From positions 143,310 through 207,309 of the forward strand of contig NZ_BMVG01000013.1 of the NCBI RefSeq assembly GCF_014650595.1: a stretch of 64,000 nucleotides of DNA, read 5' to 3'. The notes below the pieces were generated by a model. It searched no databases, was not told the origin of the DNA, and was given only the letters and a program-made list of their open reading frames with translations. Source of the stretch: Streptomyces alanosinicus. Its GTDB lineage: Bacteria; Actinomycetota; Actinomycetes; Streptomycetales; Streptomycetaceae. The translations under genes were made by a program, and so were the position numbers. This document shows, piece after piece, positions 18,165 to 27,434 of the stretch (positions are counted from its first letter, which is position 1; every line of letters starts with the position of its first letter).

Positions 18165-21100
18165 CCACCGACGCGCGTGGCCTCGTTCCGTTGCCGCGTT
18201 CCGGCCCCGCGACGACCACCGGCACCCGCTTCCGGCTGCACCGGGCGGGCATCCAGAACGTCTGGCAGTACGACGCCCAGGAGTTCTCCTTCGGCGACGG
18301 ACGGCTGCTGCTGCGCGGCAAGAACGGCGCGGGAAAGTCCAAGGCCCTGGAGATGCTGCTTCCGTATCTTCTGGACGGCGACTCCCGGGCACTGGACGCG
18401 ACCGGCACCGGCCGCACCACGCTCGCCTGGCTGATGCTGGACGGGTTCGAGCAGACCAACCGTCTCGGGTACCTGTGGGTGGAGTTCCGGGGCACGGCCG
18501 AAGACGGCGGTCACTGTTTCCTGACGCTCGGTGTCGCCGTCCGTGCCTCGAAGTCGACGCAGAAGGCGCTGCCGACGTTCTTCGTCACTCCGCTGCGGAT
18601 CGGCGAGGATCTGCACCTGGTCGAGGGCGGAAAGCCGCTGCCGGTCGACCGGCTCAAGGAGATCGTCGGCTCCGACAACACGACCGAGCGTGCGGTCACG
18701 CACCGCGCCCGGGTGGCCCGGGACCTGTTCGGCATCACCGACGCGACGCGCTACCGCAACCTCACCCAGCTCCTTCACCGGCTGCGGCGCCCCACGGTCG
18801 GGGACCGCGTCGAGCACGGGGGCCTGGCCTCCCTGCTGAGCGAGACCCTGCCGGGGCTCGACGAGGACGTGGTCGAGAAGGTGGCGCGCAACCTGCACGA
18901 CCTCGACGCCGTACGGGACGAACTCGGCCGCCTGGAACGCACCGATACGGCACTGCGCACGTTCCTCACCGGTTACCGCGGCTACCTGGCCGGAGTCCTG
19001 CGCACCTCCGCGCAGCAAGTCGGCCACGAGCTCGGCGTCCTCGCGCAGCGGCGCCGGGCGGCCGGAGACGCCGCACAGCGGACGAGCGACCTGCGGACGC
19101 AGGAGGAGGAGTCGGAGGGCCGGCTGGAGACCCTGCGCGAGGAGGAACAGACAGCCAGGACCGACCTCGCCGCCCTGCACGCCAGCCACGCCTACCGCAG
19201 CCTGCGCGAACTGTCGGAACGCCGCGGCACGGTGGAGGCGCTGCACACCGCCGCCGAGGCCGCCTTCACCACCCTGCGCAACGCACACGACGCGGAGGAG
19301 AGTACGGCGGAGCGGCTGGCCGAAGGGGTCGAACACCTCGGGAGTCGGCTGGCCGAACTGGGAACCGAACACAGAGAGCTGCTGGCACAGGCGGAGAAAG
19401 CCGGGCTCCCCATCGGTCATCTCGGCGAGGCGGTGGCCCTGTCACGCACCGTCCTCTCCCAGTCCGTCGAGACGGAGTTGACGACTCCGGACGGGGAGAC
19501 GCGCGCCGTACGGCACCGGTCGGCGGCCCGCGCGGACACGGCCACCACGCGGGAAGGGCTGCGGTCCTGGCAGAACCAGCTGGAGGACGCCGAGACGGTC
19601 GCGAAGAACCGGGCCCGGATGGTCCAGGAAGTGAACCGCCTCATCTCACGGGCGGACGCGGCCCGCGCCGGAGCGGCTCAGGCCGATGCCGAGCGGGAAC
19701 GGCTGGAGGGCGAGGCGGAAGAGGCAGCCGGCCGTCTCGACATCAGCCGCCAGAACGTGGCCGGGGAGAGCGGCGTCTATGCGGGCAGTGTCGCCGAGTG
19801 GACCGCACAGACCCGGGCCGAGCTGGGGCCCGGGTGCCCATCGCTGGACGCTGTCCATGCCGCGGTCAGCCACGAAACCTCAGCCGACGCGCCGTTCGCG
19901 GACCGCACGCTGCCGCCCGACATCGACAGCCAGGCGCGGCGAACCGCTCAGGCCGCACTCGAACCGTACGGCGAGGAACTCACCGGACGGCGGGACGCAC
20001 TGGCGCTGAACGTCGGCCAACTCGACGAGGAACTCGGCCGCCTGACAGAGCAGAAGCGGGAGTGGGAGCAACGTACCGACCCTGAGCCGCCGGCTCCGCA
20101 CCACCGCGTCGCCGCGAGGACGACAGGCAGCGGAGCGCCCTTCTACCGGCTCGTGGACTTCACGGACGGCCTGGCGCCGGCCGACCGGGCCGGTCTGGAA
20201 GGGGCCCTGGAGGCGAGCGGAATCCTGGACTCGTGGGTAGGCGCGGACGGTGTTCTTCTCGACCCCCGCACCCAGGACACCCTCCTCCAGCCCGGCCCCG
20301 CGCTGTCCGACGGACCGACTCTCGCCTCGGCCCTGCGCCCGGTCCCTGAACCTGGTTGCGGGGTCACGTCCGAGCAGGTAGGTCGTCTGCTCGCGACCAT
20401 CGCACTCGCACCCCCACAGGAAACATCTGCTCACAACTCGCTGTTCTACGACGGCAGTTGGCGTCTGGGTGTGCTCAGCGGCCGTCACGACAAGGGCGAC
20501 ACCGAGTACGTGGGGGCCGCCGTACGCGCCGAGACCCGCCGGCGGATCCTCGCCGAGCTGGAGGAGCGGACCGCGCAGACGGAACAGCGGCTGGCCGGCG
20601 TCCGCGAGGAACTCGCCGCAGCCGATGCCATGCGTCGGACTCTCACGCTCGCGGAACGGGGCTTCCCCAGGGCACGGGGGCTCGCGGACGCATGGAGCAG
20701 GACCGAATCAGCGGAGAGGGCACTGCGTGACCTGACCGCCAAGGCGACCCGGGCGGCACGGCTGGCCGAGGAGGCCCGCGCTCTCGCGGTATCGGCGCGT
20801 GCCGAGGCGGACGCCACCGCGACCGCCCACGATCTCCCCGGCGACCCCGATGCCCTGGACCGCGTACGCACCGCACTGGCTGCCCTGCTCAGCGGTGTCG
20901 GGCATCTCCGCAGGGCCGTCGGCGGCACGGGCGAACGGCTCGGCACGCATCAGACGGATGCCGAACGGTACGAACGTGCCCGAGAGGATCGCCTGGCCGC
21001 GGAGGAGAGCTACCGGGTCCGTCTCGCCGGACTGCGCACCGCTGAGCAGGATCTGCGGACCCGCGAGGAGGCCATCGGGTCGTCCGAGGAGGAGATCCTC

Positions 21101-22399
21101 ACCCGCGAGCAGGAGACCAGGCAGCGCGTCGCGAACGCCGTCCGCGCCCTGCCTGGAGCGCAACGAGCCCGCGACGACCTCCACGACCTGCGCGTACGCG
21201 CGGAAGAGGACGAGAAGCGGCTGCGCGAGACCCTGGCGGACCAGGAGACGGCCGTCATCAACACCGGCGGCACTCTCCGCGGTGCTCTCGGCCGACCCGA
21301 GGTGGTGCTCGGCGCCGGCCTCGACCGGTCCTCGCTCCCCGGGTACGTGTCGGACGACCCCGGCGCGGACGTCCGCAGCCGTCTGCGCGCGCTGCGGGCC
21401 CTCGCCGAAGCCGTGGAGCAGGCCCTCGGCCGTCCGAAGGACGAGGTGTCGGACAGCACCCTGCTCAACCGGCACACCGAACTGCGCGACCAACTGGCCG
21501 GCGGCTACGACGCGCAACTGGAGGAACGCGACGGCATCAAGGTGTGCCGCCTGGTCGACGACCACGGATCCCATGACGTCGCGGCCGTGGGCGAGCGGAT
21601 CGCGGTCCAGGCGGCGGAGGCCCGGGGACGGCTCACCGAGCGCGAACGCGAGGTGTTCCAGCGGTTCCTGACCGGCGAACTCGGCGACCACCTCTCGGCA
21701 CAGGTCATCACCGCGGCGAACCTGGTCGCGGCCCTCAACGACACCCTGCGGACCGTGCGCACCTCCCACGGTCTCGGTGTCGAGCTGCTGTGGAAGCTGG
21801 ACGAGGACGTGGACGCTGACGTCCGGGCAGCCGTGGAACTGCTGCGCAGTCCGTCGAGCCTCCGGACGCGCGAGGAGACCGAGCAGCTGCGCGAAGTCCT
21901 GCAACGCCGGATCGAGGACGCCCGACGAGCCGATCCTTCAGCCGGTTACGCCGCCCATCTGCGGACCGCGCTGGACTACCGCGACTGGTTCCGCTTCCGC
22001 ACCTTCGTGGTCGAGGACGCGGCTCCGGGCCGCCGTAGGAAACTGACCGGCCGGACCGGCCTCAGCCAGGGCGAGCAGCGGGTCCTCTCCTACCTCGTGC
22101 TCTTCGCCGCGGCAGCAGCCCACTTCACCAGCCTCGCCGAGTCGGCACCGCACGCGCCACGCCTGATCCTCCTGGACGACGCCTTCGCCAAGGTCGACGA
22201 ACCCACCCACGGCCGACTGGGCCGTATCCTCGTCGACCTCGATCTCGACTTCGTCCTCACCAGCGAGCGGCTCATGGGCAACTGGCCCGAGGTTCCGTCC
22301 CTGCACATCTACGAGTGCCTCCGTGACCCCCATGTGCGCGGGGTGGCCACCCTGCACTACACCTGGAACGGCCGCCACCGGCGTCTGGTGTCCATGTGA
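18161..22399 (+). CDS. jetC: Wadjet type II SMC-like ATPase JetC (TIGR02680)
   Basis: A 1412-aa SMC/MukB-like motor. Walker A GKNGAGKS lies at residues 53-60, long Glu/Arg/Ala-rich coiled coils fill about 260-720 and 790-1130, a central domain sits in between, and the C-terminal head carries the ABC signature GLSQGEQRVLSY (about 1300) and Walker B LILLDDAFAKVDE (about 1335). ATP-driven DNA loop extrusion lets Wadjet measure small circular DNA. The gene overlaps jetB (ATGA) and jetD (GTGA). It is intact with no frameshift. Confidence 0.93.
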   Translation: MTTDARGLVPLPRSGPATTTGTRFRLHRAGIQNVWQYDAQEFSFGDGRLLLRGKNGAGKSKALEMLLPYLLDGDSRALDATGTGRTTLAWLMLDGFEQTNRLGYLWVEFRGTAEDGGHCFLTLGVAVRASKSTQKALPTFFVTPLRIGEDLHLVEGGKPLPVDRLKEIVGSDNTTERAVTHRARVARDLFGITDATRYRNLTQLLHRLRRPTVGDRVEHGGLASLLSETLPGLDEDVVEKVARNLHDLDAVRDELGRLERTDTALRTFLTGYRGYLAGVLRTSAQQVGHELGVLAQRRRAAGDAAQRTSDLRTQEEESEGRLETLREEEQTARTDLAALHASHAYRSLRELSERRGTVEALHTAAEAAFTTLRNAHDAEESTAERLAEGVEHLGSRLAELGTEHRELLAQAEKAGLPIGHLGEAVALSRTVLSQSVETELTTPDGETRAVRHRSAARADTATTREGLRSWQNQLEDAETVAKNRARMVQEVNRLISRADAARAGAAQADAERERLEGEAEEAAGRLDISRQNVAGESGVYAGSVAEWTAQTRAELGPGCPSLDAVHAAVSHETSADAPFADRTLPPDIDSQARRTAQAALEPYGEELTGRRDALALNVGQLDEELGRLTEQKREWEQRTDPEPPAPHHRVAARTTGSGAPFYRLVDFTDGLAPADRAGLEGALEASGILDSWVGADGVLLDPRTQDTLLQPGPALSDGPTLASALRPVPEPGCGVTSEQVGRLLATIALAPPQETSAHNSLFYDGSWRLGVLSGRHDKGDTEYVGAAVRAETRRRILAELEERTAQTEQRLAGVREELAAADAMRRTLTLAERGFPRARGLADAWSRTESAERALRDLTAKATRAARLAEEARALAVSARAEADATATAHDLPGDPDALDRVRTALAALLSGVGHLRRAVGGTGERLGTHQTDAERYERAREDRLAAEESYRVRLAGLRTAEQDLRTREEAIGSSEEEILTREQETRQRVANAVRALPGAQRARDDLHDLRVRAEEDEKRLRETLADQETAVINTGGTLRGALGRPEVVLGAGLDRSSLPGYVSDDPGADVRSRLRALRALAEAVEQALGRPKDEVSDSTLLNRHTELRDQLAGGYDAQLEERDGIKVCRLVDDHGSHDVAAVGERIAVQAAEARGRLTEREREVFQRFLTGELGDHLSAQVITAANLVAALNDTLRTVRTSHGLGVELLWKLDEDVDADVRAAVELLRSPSSLRTREETEQLREVLQRRIEDARRADPSAGYAAHLRTALDYRDWFRFRTFVVEDAAPGRRRKLTGRTGLSQGEQRVLSYLVLFAAAAAHFTSLAESAPHAPRLILLDDAFAKVDEPTHGRLGRILVDLDLDFVLTSERLMGNWPEVPSLHIYECLRDPHVRGVATLHYTWNGRHRRLVSM

Positions 22400-23667
22400 G
22401 CGCACTGCCCTCCGCGACGCGCGAATGGCTGACGGGCCCCGGGCTCACCCGGCTCTGGGAGAGCGTACGCAAACGCCTGGAGAGCAACGGCGTACAGGCC
22501 ACCGGCTCCCTTAGGCTCACCGCGATGAACCCCCAGGAACGCAACGACCTGTCGCTCCTCCTGGGCAAAGCCCTCACCGGTGCCACCGTGACGGTACGGC
22601 TCGACGTCCTCGACGCACGGCTGCGCGCCTCGGCCGCCGGACTCGGGCTCATACAGACCCTGGAGGCGCTCGGCCCGCCCCTCACCGACCGCCGTGCCGC
22701 CCGCGCGGACGCGACGGCACGGCGGGAACAGGTGTGGTCGTCCCTCGCTTCGTCACTGGCCGCCTCCCCGCTCGCCGGCCAGGAATGGCCCCGGCAGTGG
22801 TACGACCTGTTGCGCCGGGCCGGCGTTCCGCGCGGAGTGACACCCGCAGCGGCGGTGTGGACACTCCAGCAGGCGGTCCAGGTCCTCACCACCCTCCTCG
22901 GACCCGAGCGGGGCGGCGTACGCGGCCGAGGTGAACTCGCCGCCATGGCGACCGGCTCCGCGCACGGCCTGGACGACGGCACATGGCTCGCACGCCTCGT
23001 CCAACGCGGGGTCGCCCTCGCCCATGGCACCGAGTTCCCCAACGACGCGGCCGGCCGACGCGCTCTGTGGCGGCTGGTGTCCGTCACTCCGGACGAGGTC
23101 TCCAGCACGGTGCTGACGTACGGGCTGCGGCCCGACGGCGGAGGCTGGCGGGAACGTGCCCTCCGGGAGCGGGCCGAACATCACGCAGAAACCCACCTCA
23201 CGCCGCGCGACCTGCACGCCCTGCGGCTGCGACTGCCCGCCGGAACACTCATCCACATCTGTGAGAACCCACGTGTGGTCGAAGCCGCGGCTGACGCGGC
23301 CTGCGTCCGGCCCCTGGTGTGCACGTCGGGTAGCGCCGCCACGGTGGTCTTCACACTTCTGGACGCCCTCGCCGCCACGGGCTGCCGCTTCGCGTACCAC
23401 GGCGACTTCGACTGGCCTGGGATCGCTCTGGCCAACCGGGTCATCCGCCGCTACGAAGCCCGGCCGTGGCGCATGGGCACCGCGGACTACGAGCACCTGG
23501 CCGCGCGCAGTCAGGCCGAGGGCATCCCTCAACTGGCCCTCGACGGCCAACCGGTCAGCGCGGACTGGGACCGGGATCTCGCCCCTGCCATGACCACCCT
23601 CGGCGTGGCGCTTCATGAGGAGGCGACCCTCGATCTCCTGGTGGACGACCTGTCACACCAGGCGTAG
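22396..23667 (+). CDS. jetD: Wadjet type II nuclease JetD (TIGR02679, DUF3323/DUF2399 Toprim)
   Basis: A 423-aa protein with an N-terminal DUF3323-type region and a C-terminal Toprim-like DUF2399 domain. The Toprim acidic residues are visible: Glu290 in ICENPRV and Asp337/Asp339 in DFDWPG. By analogy with characterised JetD, this subunit cleaves the plasmid DNA that the JetABC motor has reeled in. It starts at a GTG overlapping the jetC stop. All key residues appear intact, so the system is predicted to be active. Confidence 0.9.
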   Translation: MSALPSATREWLTGPGLTRLWESVRKRLESNGVQATGSLRLTAMNPQERNDLSLLLGKALTGATVTVRLDVLDARLRASAAGLGLIQTLEALGPPLTDRRAARADATARREQVWSSLASSLAASPLAGQEWPRQWYDLLRRAGVPRGVTPAAAVWTLQQAVQVLTTLLGPERGGVRGRGELAAMATGSAHGLDDGTWLARLVQRGVALAHGTEFPNDAAGRRALWRLVSVTPDEVSSTVLTYGLRPDGGGWRERALRERAEHHAETHLTPRDLHALRLRLPAGTLIHICENPRVVEAAADAACVRPLVCTSGSAATVVFTLLDALAATGCRFAYHGDFDWPGIALANRVIRRYEARPWRMGTADYEHLAARSQAEGIPQLALDGQPVSADWDRDLAPAMTTLGVALHEEATLDLLVDDLSHQA

Positions 23668-23759
23668 GGACGTCGGCGCCGTCCCGGGCCCCGGAAGGCG
23701 CCTGGAAGCCGACCCGCTCCCGAAGCCCCTCCTTGCGCTTGCCCTTCTTCCTGGCCTGT

Positions 23760-24030
23760 TTTCTGCTTGCTATCGCCCAGAACGGTGCCCGGCTTCCGAG
23801 TCTCCGCCGAGGGCACGTGCGTATAGACCTCCATCGTCACGGCGATCTCGGAGTGACGGAGGATCTGCATCGCGATCCGGGGGTGGACGTCGAGGACGGC
23901 GCAGGTGTGACAGGTGTCATCGACGCTCCTGCTCCTTCATGCGAAGCCGGAGCCCGGTCAGACGGATATCGGGGAGCGGCAGCAGCGCTTCGGAAACAGT
24001 CTTGGCCGTATCCGTGTGCATAAGGCGCCG
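23760..24030 (-). pseudogene. Second tyrosine recombinase relic (C-terminal catalytic part)
   Basis: Reading the minus strand, one frame gives TVSEALLPLPDIRLTGLRLR (an integrase linker), and after a frame change and apparent deletion another gives HTCAVLDVHPRIAMQILRHS followed by EIAVTMEVYTHVPSAETR. This is the conserved C-terminal box with the nucleophilic Tyr of actinomycete integrases. No start and no N-terminal domain remain. It differs in type from the relic beside tRNA-Pro, so at least two elements have decayed around the Wadjet operon. The rest of the gap up to 24274 shows nothing else. Confidence 0.7.
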
Positions 24031-24274
24031 GCGGACGCTGGCCGCCCAACATCACCTGCACGAGGGTACGGAGCACCAGTCGGACCAGGTCGGCGGGGTA
24101 CTGCGCCCGCTCGTGGCCCACCTCGCTCACTGGGTTCCTGGCCTGGCACCGCCGTCCGGATCGCGTCGACGCAGCGCGGGACCGACGCTGGTCACCCGGA
24201 CTGTGCGCAGGTTCGCAGGAACGTGTGACGGGGCGGGGTCGTCCGATGAGCAGGAACAGGAAGCGGCGCAGGCG

Positions 24275-25033
24275 TCAGGTCTGCTTGGCGGAGGCGGTCT
24301 GGACGAAGTCGCGTTTGAGTTCGACGGTGGTGTCGAGGCCCGCCTTGTCGAAGCGAGGATTCAACAGGCGATGCAGGTTCCACAGTTGGGCCCTCAGCTC
24401 GGCCGGCGTGGACTCCATGGCCGGCTCCTGTGTCGCGTGGTACACGTGGGCGCCGTACTCGAGCTCCAGCTGGATCTGCTCCGCGTCGCCGACCCGGCAG
24501 CGGGACTCGACGAGGTTGAAGACGATTCCGGTGGCGAGATCGACATAGTGGCCCTTGGCTCGGGCCTTGTGCACCACTCCGGCGCTGCCACCAACGTCTT
24601 CCAGGACGACCGTGATCCGCTCTGGGTCGGTGACGAAGTCCTCAGTCGACTGGACGAGCGGCGTGCCGGTCGACGGGTCGCGGAAGACCTGGTGTGCCTT
24701 CCGTTTCAGTACGTCGGTGCCGCCCGACTTTCGCCGCTTGCTCCACTCCGTTCCGTCCAGCAGCCAGTACTCCACTGTGCTGGCTCCGAAGACGAGCCAC
24801 TGCGGAGAGATCACGCCCTGCGGAAGGTCCTCCGACGCGAGCAGCATCCGCGCATAGTCGCCCAGCTCGCCAACGGCTGCGGACCGCGGGGTGTACTTGA
24901 TCTCGAATTCCAGCCCCTTTGCGTGGGGATGGATCTGAAAGCCTGTCGCGGCGAGGACGTTCAGCCAGTTGCCGGTGCCGTCGTCCCGGACCGCGTCCAG
25001 CAGCTCATTCCAGTACGGCTCAAGACCGGCCAT
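24275..25033 (-). CDS. Hypothetical protein, possibly CYTH-like
   Basis: A 252-aa protein I cannot assign firmly. The segment GLEFEIKYTP contains an ExExK pattern like the signature of CYTH/VTC-type triphosphate tunnel enzymes, and later strands carry alternating charges (QIQLELEYG, TVELKRDF), but the full pattern is not clear. It starts at ATG 25033 and overlaps the 3' end of the upstream HprK-like gene by 14 bp, so the two are coupled. Function is unknown; it could be a partner or substrate-binding subunit of the kinase. Confidence 0.6.
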   Translation of the reverse strand: MAGLEPYWNELLDAVRDDGTGNWLNVLAATGFQIHPHAKGLEFEIKYTPRSAAVGELGDYARMLLASEDLPQGVISPQWLVFGASTVEYWLLDGTEWSKRRKSGGTDVLKRKAHQVFRDPSTGTPLVQSTEDFVTDPERITVVLEDVGGSAGVVHKARAKGHYVDLATGIVFNLVESRCRVGDAEQIQLELEYGAHVYHATQEPAMESTPAELRAQLWNLHRLLNPRFDKAGLDTTVELKRDFVQTASAKQT

Positions 25034-26099
25034 CGGGCGTCTCACGAATGTTCGGAGCGATCTTGTCGAGGAACCGGGCGATCTCCTCCAGCGAGGGGCG
25101 CCCCTGGCCGAGCCGGGTGTACCACGGCACGTCCGGACGTACCGGGGCGGCGGACGGCGGGGCGGCGGGGCGGGCGTACCGGCGGCCCGCCTCGTCGAGG
25201 AACGGCTCCCAGCCCTCCCCCGCATCGCTGCGCCCGCGCTCCAGCGCCTCCAGCAGATCCCACCGCGGCGCGACCGGCTCTATTCGGGCCGGGCCGGCGG
25301 CCGAGACATGGGCGACGATGATCGCACCCAACGGGAGCGGCGGCGCGGCCTTCCGGACGCCGAGGGCGGTCCAGTAGATGTCGTGCGGCAGCAGGACCTT
25401 GTCGCCGTCGTTCGGTGACTGCACGTGGCCCAGTTCCTCGGCGGCTTCCAGGAGTTCCGGGTTGGCGCGGATCGTGCCCCAGCACACCCCCGGATAGTCG
25501 GGGAAGCTGTACACCTGGCCGGCGCCGTCGTTCGAGTACAAGATGTCGCCGGAATAGAAGTCGGCTCCGCCGTGCACGAGGTCGAGCGCGGTCGTGGTCT
25601 TACCGGCTCCCTTGTCGCCGACCAGAGCGATCGCGGCGCAGCCGTTGGCAACCGCTGCCGCGTGGATGAACGTTCCGCCGGCGACCGCCGCCAGCTCCCA
25701 CATAGCCTCGCGCAGGAAGTCGGAGAGGTGGTAGCGCGAAGTGTCGCTGACGTGGACGTGCAGCTCGGACCCGTCGGTGGCGAGGTCGAAGACCGTCCGG
25801 CTCGACGGGATCTCGATTACGGTCCGGTCCCCGACCTGCCAGCGGTCGCCCCACAGATGCGTGTCGGCCGACCGACCCTTGCGGACCATCGTCCGGCGTG
25901 GTTCGCCGGACGGGCGCGTCCAGGTGCTCAGGGGGGAGATCCGCAGAGGGAGGCCGTGCGCCGCGGCTGGGTCGACGGGATCGACCGAGAAGTGCGGCTG
26001 CACGAAGTCGAGCACGGGCGCGACGGCCTGCTCGGCATCGGCATGGATCGTGACGTTGATCTCTTGAGCCGCGAAGCGGATGGACAGGGTCCGGCTCAT
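25020..26099 (-). CDS. HPr kinase-like (HprK-related) P-loop protein
   Basis: A 359-aa protein with a C-terminal half like the HprK/P kinase fold: GTFIHAAAVANG leads into Walker A GDKGAGKTTTALDLV (about residue 163), followed by DFYSGDILYSNDG. HprK homologues outside sugar regulation occur in natural-product clusters, for example phosphorylating lasso-peptide precursors, and in other uncharacterised loci. No PTS genes are nearby. The ATG at 26099 is chosen (MSRTLSIRF); the frame runs 24 codons further up without a ribosome-binding site. It lies 111 bp from tRNA-Cys. Confidence 0.7.
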   Translation of the reverse strand: MSRTLSIRFAAQEINVTIHADAEQAVAPVLDFVQPHFSVDPVDPAAAHGLPLRISPLSTWTRPSGEPRRTMVRKGRSADTHLWGDRWQVGDRTVIEIPSSRTVFDLATDGSELHVHVSDTSRYHLSDFLREAMWELAAVAGGTFIHAAAVANGCAAIALVGDKGAGKTTTALDLVHGGADFYSGDILYSNDGAGQVYSFPDYPGVCWGTIRANPELLEAAEELGHVQSPNDGDKVLLPHDIYWTALGVRKAAPPLPLGAIIVAHVSAAGPARIEPVAPRWDLLEALERGRSDAGEGWEPFLDEAGRRYARPAAPPSAAPVRPDVPWYTRLGQGRPSLEEIARFLDKIAPNIRETPDGRS

Positions 26100-26210
26100 G
26101 CGAGGCTTCCCATGATCGACCGACTTGCCGCGCGTTCCGTCATGCTGGTGATTCAATCCGCCAACCTTCACGAGAGTCGATCACGAACCGTTTCTGACGG
26201 GAGAAAAGGA

Positions 26211-26281
26211 AGGTGAAGACGGGATTCGAACCCGTGTACACGGCTTTGCAGGCCGTTGCCTCGCCTCTCGGCCACTTCACC
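26211..26281 (-). tRNA. tRNA-Cys (GCA)
   Basis: On the minus strand, acceptor GGTGAAG pairs perfectly with CTTCACC, the anticodon stem ACGGC/GCCGT encloses loop CTGCAAA (anticodon GCA), the T arm is CGGG-TTCGAAT-CCCG, and the discriminator is U as in tRNA-Cys. It sits inside an orphan cluster that also encodes its own cysteinyl-tRNA synthetase. It may be a housekeeping copy, an integration target, or dedicated to the cluster. Confidence 0.95.
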
Positions 26282-26363
26282 GAAATCCGACGACCAGTCA
26301 CCCTGGCGCCGAAAAAACCGTATCAATTGATCACCCTGATGGCAACGAGGGTATGGTGCGCCG

Positions 26364-27434
26364 ATGGATCCCTCCGCCATGCTGGTGAAGCCGTACGCGC
26401 CGGTGCCGGGCTCGGCCATCGGCCTTGTCACACCGTCCAGTTCGGTGAGTCGCTATCCACGCCGCACGGCACGTGCCCTGCGCGCGCTGAGCGGTCTCGG
26501 TCTCCGGCCCGTCCCCGCGCCGCACGCGTGGTGGGACGATGGCGACCGGCCCGCGGCCGAGGCCCTCGCGGAGGACATCGCCTGGTGCTGCAGGAACGAG
26601 GAAATCTCAGCGATCCTGTGTACGACCGGCGGCCTCCGCTCGGCCGAGCTGATTCCCCACTTGGACTTCGAGTTGCTGCGGGACTCCCGCAAACCGCTCT
26701 GCGGCTTCAGCGACATCACCTCCCTGCTGCTGGCCGTGCATGTCCGTACGGGCATGGTCACGTTCCATGGCCCCACCGCCGTCCCGTCGATGGGCGACGC
26801 CGACGGCATCGACCCGTACACGGCGACCAGCCTGCTCGCCGCGTGGCGCCCGGGCGGCCCCCGTGAACTGCGCGCGCCGGCCGCGACCTCGGCCGAGTCG
26901 CCAATCTGGGAGATAGAGGATCACCGTCCGCGGTCCCGCACCGCCGCGGGTCCGTGGCGTGCCCTGACGCCCGGCACCGCGCGCGGACGCCTGCTCGGCG
27001 GTCACCTCGGCACGGTCGTGGGCCTGCTCGGCACGCCGTACCGACCACGGACGGACGGTTGCCTGGTTTTTCTCGAGACGAACGAGTCCGAGGTGGCTGC
27101 GATCCGGCGGGAACTGGGCACGCTCGCCGAAGCCGGACTCTTCGATACCGCCACGGGCCTGCTGTTCGGCCGTACCCCATACGTCGACCGGCCGGGCGAG
27201 CTGGACCGGTGCCTGCGGGACCTGGCCGCCGAGTACGGCCTCCCCGCTCTCATCGACGTCGACTTCGGCCACACCGTTCCGATCATGACGCTGCCGATCG
27301 GCGTCACGGCCACCCTGGACACCGGCCGGGCGATGCTGCGCCTCGACGAGCCGGCGGTACTGGCCCGCAACCCTCAGGAGTTGACGAGCAGCGCGACGAG
27401 GTCCTCCGGGACACCGCCGAGGCGGACCTTGTAG
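26364..27434 (+). CDS. S66 peptidase, MccF-like (LD-carboxypeptidase family)
   Basis: A 356-aa S66-family serine peptidase. The catalytic triad is visible: Ser116 in GFSDIT, Glu238 in LVFLETNE, and His303 in DFGHTVP. Families in S66 include murein LD-carboxypeptidases and MccF, which gives immunity to microcin C by cleaving the aminoacyl-nucleotide amide. The context (aminoacyl-tRNA synthetase homologues, GNAT, PLP enzyme) favours the MccF role, but this is inference. It converges on and overlaps the minus-strand GNAT gene by 61 bp. The ATG at 26364 could be replaced by the ATG 5 codons later. Confidence 0.82.
   Translation: MDPSAMLVKPYAPVPGSAIGLVTPSSSVSRYPRRTARALRALSGLGLRPVPAPHAWWDDGDRPAAEALAEDIAWCCRNEEISAILCTTGGLRSAELIPHLDFELLRDSRKPLCGFSDITSLLLAVHVRTGMVTFHGPTAVPSMGDADGIDPYTATSLLAAWRPGGPRELRAPAATSAESPIWEIEDHRPRSRTAAGPWRALTPGTARGRLLGGHLGTVVGLLGTPYRPRTDGCLVFLETNESEVAAIRRELGTLAEAGLFDTATGLLFGRTPYVDRPGELDRCLRDLAAEYGLPALIDVDFGHTVPIMTLPIGVTATLDTGRAMLRLDEPAVLARNPQELTSSATRSSGTPPRRTL

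Noticed and set aside
23821..23830. GTATAGACCT, resembling the T4SS-locus element
   Set aside because: Two mismatches, and it encodes the conserved VYTHVP of the integrase relic on the other strand, so the match is probably accidental.
14774..24030. Wadjet operon inserted into a single integrase gene
   Set aside because: The two integrase fragments are in the wrong relative order for one minus-strand gene and belong to different integrase types.
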